NCBI RefSeq assembly: GCF_030209755.1 | Contig: NZ_JARVRH010000010.1 | Coordinates: forward strand, 310,001 to 374,000 | Length of the DNA stretch: 64,000 nucleotides | Source of the DNA: Arthrobacter sp. efr-133-TYG-118 | GTDB lineage: Bacteria; Actinomycetota; Actinomycetes; Actinomycetales; Micrococcaceae | Direction of reading: 5' to 3' | Notes under the pieces: generated by a model | Databases searched by the model: none | Told to the model about the DNA's origin: nothing | The model's input: the letters and a program-made list of their open reading frames with translations, nothing else | Translations under genes and position numbers: made by a program | Shown: in pieces, positions 59,829 to 64,000 of the stretch | Layout: each line of letters begins with the position of its first letter | Position numbering within the stretch: the stretch's first letter is position 1

Positions 59829-60116
59829 TCACTCCATCGGCATTTGAGCGAGTGCTCTGACACCTGCGATGAACTCCTCAGGGTCCAGCCGGACATGACT
59901 CTTTCGAGGTGCCTGGCCGCGTTTCCGAAGTTCATCTATCTTGAGTTCGATGAGGGACGGCGGGACCAAGCGCGGCTTGGTCCGGTTGACCCAAGGCCAG
60001 CGATTCGCGTCGTCGCCATCCCTTTCCGAGGCCCATTCGACGTAGTCCTGCGGTCGGAACTTAGCCTCCGCGATCACCTCGACGACGGCGTCCGGCCTGT
60101 CTTGGAACCGGAACAA
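59829..60116 (-). CDS. possible small protein or gene remnant, 95 aa
   Basis: TTG-started frame of 95 residues (LFRFQDRPDAVVEVIAE) just beyond the hairpin terminator of the lipoprotein gene. It looks protein-like in composition (WASERDGDDANRWPWVNR) but there is no Shine-Dalgarno, so it may be the C-terminal remnant of a lost gene. No family recognised. Confidence 0.35.
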   Translation of the reverse strand: MFRFQDRPDAVVEVIAEAKFRPQDYVEWASERDGDDANRWPWVNRTKPRLVPPSLIELKIDELRKRGQAPRKSHVRLDPEEFIAGVRALAQMPME

Positions 60117-60118
60117 TG

Positions 60119-60153
60119 GAAGAGCGCTTCATCCGGGAGGATGGGCGCTCTTC
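60119..60153 (-). terminator. intrinsic-type hairpin after lipoprotein gene
   Basis: GAAGAGCGC pairs with GCGCTCTTC, with an inner CATCC/GGATG stem, 39 bases after the stop at 60192 on the minus strand. Confidence 0.6.
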
Positions 60154-60191
60154 ATACATTGCAGTGTTGGTCGATCCGTGACGAACCGGAC

Positions 60192-60749
60192 CTACTTCAA
60201 CGTGAAGGTGACCTTGCCGATCTTGTCCATGCCGAGTTTCTCCGACGCGACGAGGTCCACCGGAGTAGTCACATCATCAAGCTCATAGGCGATCGCGTTT
60301 TCAACGGTTCCGCCCTTCTTGATTTTCGCGGTTTGACTGTCAAGGAAGCGCGGATCTGGAAGGGAACCAACGTTGAGTTTGTTTTCCCTGTTCGGGTTGT
60401 TGTCTTGGTACGCCGTGATGTCAAAGATGAAGTCCATCGGGCTTACCTCTTTGTCACTCAGATTTGTGGTCTGGTACCAGAAGGCGATAACGGGTTTCTT
60501 CCCGTACTCGTTGCCTGCTGCCCCTACTGGGATGACTTTGTGGTCCGTGATAGCGATCTTCAATTTCGAAGTGGTGAGGACGCCGTCCTTGAAGGATGAC
60601 TCACTCTTCGGAGCTGAAGCCGGAGCCGACTGGCTCGGTTTCGGTGTAACCGTGCTTTCCGACTGGTTGCTTGCCGCCGTTGTTCCAGAGCATGCGCTGA
60701 GCGCAATAGCAACCGACGTGCATGCGAGCACGACAAAGGACTTCTTCAT
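60192..60749 (-). CDS. lipoprotein with a DUF5067-type domain
   Basis: 185 residues. A signal peptide (MKKSFVVLACTSVAIALSAC) ends in the lipobox LSAC; Cys20 would carry the lipid. A Ser/Thr/Pro-rich linker (about 22-55) leads to a beta-rich immunoglobulin-like domain (AITDHKVIPVGAAGNEYGKK, FWYQTTNLSDKEVSPMDF) matching the DUF5067 pattern of Gram-positive lipoproteins. It should be anchored on the outer face of the membrane. AAGAAG precedes the ATG. Confidence 0.85.
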   Translation of the reverse strand: MKKSFVVLACTSVAIALSACSGTTAASNQSESTVTPKPSQSAPASAPKSESSFKDGVLTTSKLKIAITDHKVIPVGAAGNEYGKKPVIAFWYQTTNLSDKEVSPMDFIFDITAYQDNNPNRENKLNVGSLPDPRFLDSQTAKIKKGGTVENAIAYELDDVTTPVDLVASEKLGMDKIGKVTFTLK

Positions 60750-61057
60750 TTAATACTTCTTCCCCCAAGCTTGCATCGCAAGCGGCCAGTGACAACCTGG
60801 ATGTTATCCGAAAGTCATCACTTGAGCGTAATTCCTAGGAACCGGCGCGGTCGTGACGAGTGCATCAATAGTCGAAAGAGACTAAACCCACGGCGAGCCA
60901 GGTCTTTGTCCATCCACACCAGACGGTAACGACCATGAGCTGCGCGGTACCGGCATACTTCACACACCACACGGCGAGGCCGGCGTAATTGCTTACTGCG
61001 GCGGTGCTCGGCAGGGAGACCCCTCAATCGCGCTCGGAGTTCGCAGACTCTGCGATT
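60750..61057. other. 308-base gap with one doubtful short frame
   Basis: A 69-residue minus-strand frame (60818-61027) contains VCEVCRYRAAHGRY, a CxxC-type motif, but lacks a Shine-Dalgarno and any family match. I do not call it a gene. Nothing else is supported here. Confidence 0.3.
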
Positions 61058-61279
61058 TCAGCCCTCTAAGGGTACCCACCGGTCCGTGGCATCCGCAGGT
61101 TTAGATCGGTTATTCGAGGTCGGTATGGCGAATAGAAACCCCGGGCGAATGGGTCTCCTAGTGGCAAACTCGTCGAGTCCGTGGCGTCCGAATTTACGAC
61201 CGAATCCAGAGGGCTTGACGCCGCCGAACGGTAGTTCGGCGGAATCGGCCCTGACAGAGTTGGTGAAGACCATTTTCAT
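61058..61279 (-). pseudogene. C-terminal fragment of an aldehyde dehydrogenase
   Basis: The frame reads MVFTNSVRADSAELPFGG and then VKPSGFGRKFGRHGLDEF, the well-known C-terminal signature of NAD(P)-dependent aldehyde dehydrogenases (succinate-semialdehyde type); the rest of the enzyme, including the catalytic Cys domain, is missing. Homology starts near 61276, right next to the end of the 706-residue restriction gene, so an insertion removed the N-terminal nine-tenths. Confidence 0.75.
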
Positions 61280-61287
61280 AATCCGAC

Positions 61288-63408
61288 TCAGTACTCTGCG
61301 TCAGCCGGTACTGAAGTTGAGATGCTCTGGAATTGCGCGCGAAGGTCCCGCAGCCGACGCCCGTCCGCTACAGCCCAGAAGTACCAGCCGTTTGTGGCCT
61401 TCTTGCGCAGGTGGTGGCCGGCCGATGACGGGGCGGTGAAACGCTTGCCATCAAGCTCGATCGATCCGTCCGACCTTACTAGCGCTTCGACGCCCTTGAA
61501 GTCGCGGTGCGTGGCGATGAGCTTGTCGCCTGGGGAAAGGAGACCAGCGGCAATCAGATGCTTGAGCTGGACCCAATCTTCCGCCTTGGCCTGGGGGTCA
61601 ACTACCTGGCCTTTGTGTCCCTCAGGGACAGGCCATACCCTGAGAAGCGTTTCGACCAGGACCTCTGTCCGGTGGTCAATGAGCGATTCACGCCACGCTT
61701 CTCCTTCGGTATCCGCGACCACGCGCCCCGTCAGACTGATCGTGTTGTGCTTGAGCATCGCGTCGCGTTTAGCCAGCCACGGGCCATTGGAGACCTTCGA
61801 GTTGAGGGGGCCGGTCAGGAGCGTCAGGTTGCCGAGGCGGTGCACATGAGCTTGACGATCCTGCTGTTCCTCGGGAGTCTCAACCGGCCAGTTCTCCTGC
61901 CACATCTGAGGAAGGATGTGCTCGATCGGAAGCCCGGCTCGCACGACCTGGGCCTGCTTGGTTTCGGCGCGGTAGCAATTCTCGATCGCCTCAAGGAACA
62001 TGCGCAGGCGAGGGCGCGGGTAGCGGCGGTAGGCGGGCTCATCCTTGAGCGCCACCCTGATCTCGTCGTCCCCAGGCCAATACGTGCTGGAGACATTGAG
62101 ACGGGTAAGGTACCCGGTGACGCGCTCGACCAGTTCGCTGGCCGCGGCGTCGGAGTTGACGTTGATGAGTTCGGCGACGATACGGCCGAGATCGGAGCCC
62201 GTGATGCGAAGGAGCTGCCGACGGATGACCCAGCTCTCGGCGGCACCGATCACGGCATCGATTACTTGCTGCGGAAGATCCCTCCCGGGTTCGTATAGCC
62301 AGAGCATGAGTGGCTTGAGAAGCTCTATGCCAGCGGCATTCATGCGGTGGAACGCCATCTCGACAGCGTCGAGGTTGCCGTCAGGCCTGAGCGAGGCTTC
62401 CGTCCACGTCTCATATAGCGCAGCTTGCTGCTTGATCACGGCGAGCAGGTCAACCATCTTGTGCCGGGCTGTGAGCTCGACGTACGACTTGAATCTGGTG
62501 AACGTCGACTGCGGGCTGATCTCCTCACCGGTGCGAGAGATCAACCACTGGTTGAAGAAGAGCGAGCTTCGAGTCACGAAGTAGCGACCGACGCTGACCT
62601 CCTTCGTCCAGAACCTGGCCTCGAAGGGCCAGTCCTCGCGGTAGGCCTTCTTGGTGTCTCCGCCTTCAGCTTCAAGCCGCTGGAACACAAAGTTCCGGAT
62701 CAGATCCGACGCCGTCAGCGGAGTCCCGCGGGCGTTGAGCGTCTCGAAGATCTCCTGTGAGTTCTCCGAGGCCTTGAGCTCGATGGTCACGAGCTGCAGA
62801 TCCTCGAGCAGGACGCGGGCGAGTTCTTTGGCCCTCGTCGTGAAGACGTCTGTTCCAGGGTTCCCAAGCCATTGGGTGACAGCGGTGGTGAAATACCGAT
62901 GCGCATGGACGATCCGCGACTCGTGGTGTTTGAGGTCCGAGTGGTCGACAGGTGGCTCGGCTGTCATCACTTCGAGAAAGGCATCATGATCGTTGTTGAG
63001 GTGCCGAACCTTGAGCGGGCTTTCATCGTCCTCGATGAAGCTCTCGGAGTTGTGCGTCAGGCCTTCGAGCTGGCTGGCGTACTTCGAAAGCCCAGCCTGC
63101 GCGAAGATCGCGCACGTCGCGTCGGCGAGCAGCTGTAACGTCGTCAGTCGCTGCTGGCCGTCAATGACATTCCAGGTGGTGAGCCGTGCGCTCTCGGCTT
63201 CATGCGCCTGGAGCACCACGGCTCCCAGGAAGTGCTGGGGTGCGAGGTGCGGCTCACTGATGCGCAGCTCCGCCACTCTGCGAATATCCTTCCACAGCGG
63301 TTCCCACTGCTCATCCTCCTTCCAGACGTAGGGCCGCTGAAATAACGGGATCACGAAATGCTGTGGCAGGTTGAACAGCTGAAGCGGCGTTCGCTTGAAG
63401 GTCTCCAC
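61288..63408 (-). CDS. GmrSD/DUF262-type restriction protein with HNH and RAMA-like domains
   Basis: 706 residues. DUF262 part: QRPYVW (24-29) and DGQQRLTTL (83-91), the nucleotide-binding core of GmrS-like proteins. Central region is helical. C-terminal DUF1524 HNH-type nuclease: IEHILPQ (His497), then HRLGNLTLLTGPLNSKVSN with the second His and Asn. The final 80 residues (SPGDKLIATHRDFKGVEALV, GWYFWAVADGRRLRDL) resemble the RAMA domain of restriction and methylase systems. Together this is a type IV-like restriction enzyme against modified DNA, in single-chain form. All key residues look intact. Confidence 0.85.
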   Translation of the reverse strand: METFKRTPLQLFNLPQHFVIPLFQRPYVWKEDEQWEPLWKDIRRVAELRISEPHLAPQHFLGAVVLQAHEAESARLTTWNVIDGQQRLTTLQLLADATCAIFAQAGLSKYASQLEGLTHNSESFIEDDESPLKVRHLNNDHDAFLEVMTAEPPVDHSDLKHHESRIVHAHRYFTTAVTQWLGNPGTDVFTTRAKELARVLLEDLQLVTIELKASENSQEIFETLNARGTPLTASDLIRNFVFQRLEAEGGDTKKAYREDWPFEARFWTKEVSVGRYFVTRSSLFFNQWLISRTGEEISPQSTFTRFKSYVELTARHKMVDLLAVIKQQAALYETWTEASLRPDGNLDAVEMAFHRMNAAGIELLKPLMLWLYEPGRDLPQQVIDAVIGAAESWVIRRQLLRITGSDLGRIVAELINVNSDAAASELVERVTGYLTRLNVSSTYWPGDDEIRVALKDEPAYRRYPRPRLRMFLEAIENCYRAETKQAQVVRAGLPIEHILPQMWQENWPVETPEEQQDRQAHVHRLGNLTLLTGPLNSKVSNGPWLAKRDAMLKHNTISLTGRVVADTEGEAWRESLIDHRTEVLVETLLRVWPVPEGHKGQVVDPQAKAEDWVQLKHLIAAGLLSPGDKLIATHRDFKGVEALVRSDGSIELDGKRFTAPSSAGHHLRKKATNGWYFWAVADGRRLRDLRAQFQSISTSVPADAEY

Positions 63409-63693
63409 GAAGGTAATCCTGCCGTAATCGTCCGACGAATGCGGTCAGTCAACCCACATCAGAGCAACGTGTCGACCGGCGCAGACGACTGTTTATCTAC
63501 TTTTTCCTGAGTGTAGGGCGTGGCCGGGAAACGCTAGAAATGACCGTTTGCCTCGAGTGTTCCGTTAGCCGATCCTTGGGTTCTTGCGGTGATTGCAACA
63601 ATTAGCTGATGGGTGTTGTCATGGCGTGGTCTTTGGCACACCGTACGCGCGGCGCGCCCGGAAGAAGTTCCTGCCGTGGGTGAGGATTGAGCC
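63409..63693. other. 285-base gap with no supportable gene
   Basis: Divergent region between the restriction gene and the right-end genes; it has an AT-rich stretch (TTTATCTACTTTTTCC around 63490-63506) that may hold promoters, but no motif strong enough to call. Confidence 0.4.
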
Positions 63694-63777
63694 ATGGCAA
63701 AGCTCATCCGCGGTCTAACCGTCGTGATCTACAAGCAGACCGGGTCCGTGCCGGTGATGCAAAGTGCATCTTCATGA
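63694..63777 (+). CDS. possible 27-residue leader peptide
   Basis: ATG-started frame MAKLIRGLTVVIYKQTG... ending TGA, whose last bases overlap the ATG of the next gene (ATGA). This coupling suggests a translated leader or a remnant of a longer gene; function unknown. Confidence 0.3.
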   Translation: MAKLIRGLTVVIYKQTGSVPVMQSASS

Positions 63778-64000
63778 AGCAGATGAGGCTCCGGTACGCC
63801 GGAGCGTGTCGGTTGTGCGGTGCCTCTCTTCCGGCGGGGTCAGAAGCGATCTATGAGAGCGAGACGAAGACCGTCCGCTGCTTGGAGTGTGCCACCGAGA
63901 CTACGGAAACCACGTCCACCGACCTGGAACGAGCTGATGATGAGTTGACGGCCAATGAGTCCGGAGTAGCAGGGTCGTCCGCCCGACGCGAATATGAGCG
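63774..64000 (+). CDS. start of a NERD-type protein (partial)
   Basis: Open to the window end (75 codons). The N-terminus LRYAGACRLCGASLPAG has a zinc-like CxxC, followed by CLEC and, later, SGVAGSSARREYER. This is the usual start of actinobacterial proteins with a nuclease-related (NERD) domain, whose body would lie beyond 64000. The family assignment rests on this start only. Confidence 0.6.
   Translation, partial: MKQMRLRYAGACRLCGASLPAGSEAIYESETKTVRCLECATETTETTSTDLERADDELTANESGVAGSSARREYE

Noticed and set aside
1..64000. CRISPR array, tRNA or rRNA genes
   Set aside because: No regularly spaced direct repeats and no recognisable tRNA or rRNA sequence were found on reading; a tRNA scan would be needed to exclude a divergent one.

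Overview
The window is GC-rich DNA from an actinobacterium. An Lsr2 nucleoid protein, a DUF4429/SHOCT protein, a NERD-type protein start and strong G/C third-position use all point to Actinomycetota, probably Micrococcales-like, though no marker fixes the genus. About 1-43.4 kb is one large conjugative element (plasmid or ICE) that also runs off the left edge.

Layout. 1-10.6 kb, plus strand: the end of an unknown gene, a MoxR-type AAA+ ATPase, a VWA protein, a two-domain Clp-like ATPase, an intein-bearing UvrD/Rep-type helicase and two small proteins. 10.7-43.4 kb, minus strand: an HU-like protein, three uncharacterised proteins, an 1848-residue protein that I read as a fused beta/beta-prime (two-barrel) RNA polymerase, a VirD4/TraG-type coupling ATPase with an intein, a coiled-coil membrane protein, a second Clp-like ATPase with two inteins, a glycine-rich protein with a frameshift, a MOBP-like relaxase preceded by a tandem-HNH protein, then a mating-channel block (two VirB8-like single-pass proteins, a two-domain wall hydrolase, a secreted single-pass protein and a pilin-like two-TM protein). 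43.5-46.5 kb: an XRE regulator, then a tyrosine recombinase and a companion gene transcribed divergently around a nested inverted repeat. 46.5-47.2 kb: a decayed ATPase. 47.3-64 kb: an accessory/defence region with a type I restriction-modification operon (hsdM, hsdS, hsdR plus a methylase-like fourth gene), lsr2 and a partner, a DUF4429/SHOCT protein, a lipoprotein, an aldehyde dehydrogenase fragment, a GmrSD/DUF262-type restriction protein with a RAMA-like C-terminus, and the start of a NERD-type protein.

How it works together (inference). Relaxase, coupling protein, wall hydrolase, pilin-like and VirB8-like proteins form a Gram-positive type IV secretion machine; the VirB4 ATPase is not in this window. 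The most striking gene is the RNA polymerase, which keeps the residues of both double-psi barrels, a bridge-helix-like and a trigger-loop-like segment, and so could transcribe the element independently of the host core enzyme. Its C-terminal tail is shared with a small glycine-rich protein three genes away, which could be a common sorting or export signal. Four inteins carry the class 3 Trp-Cys-Thr signature; three split a P-loop exactly between Lys and Ser/Thr, so those ATPases need splicing to be active. A recurring TCG-n-ATAG element lies 40-90 bases before several element genes and is a candidate common promoter.
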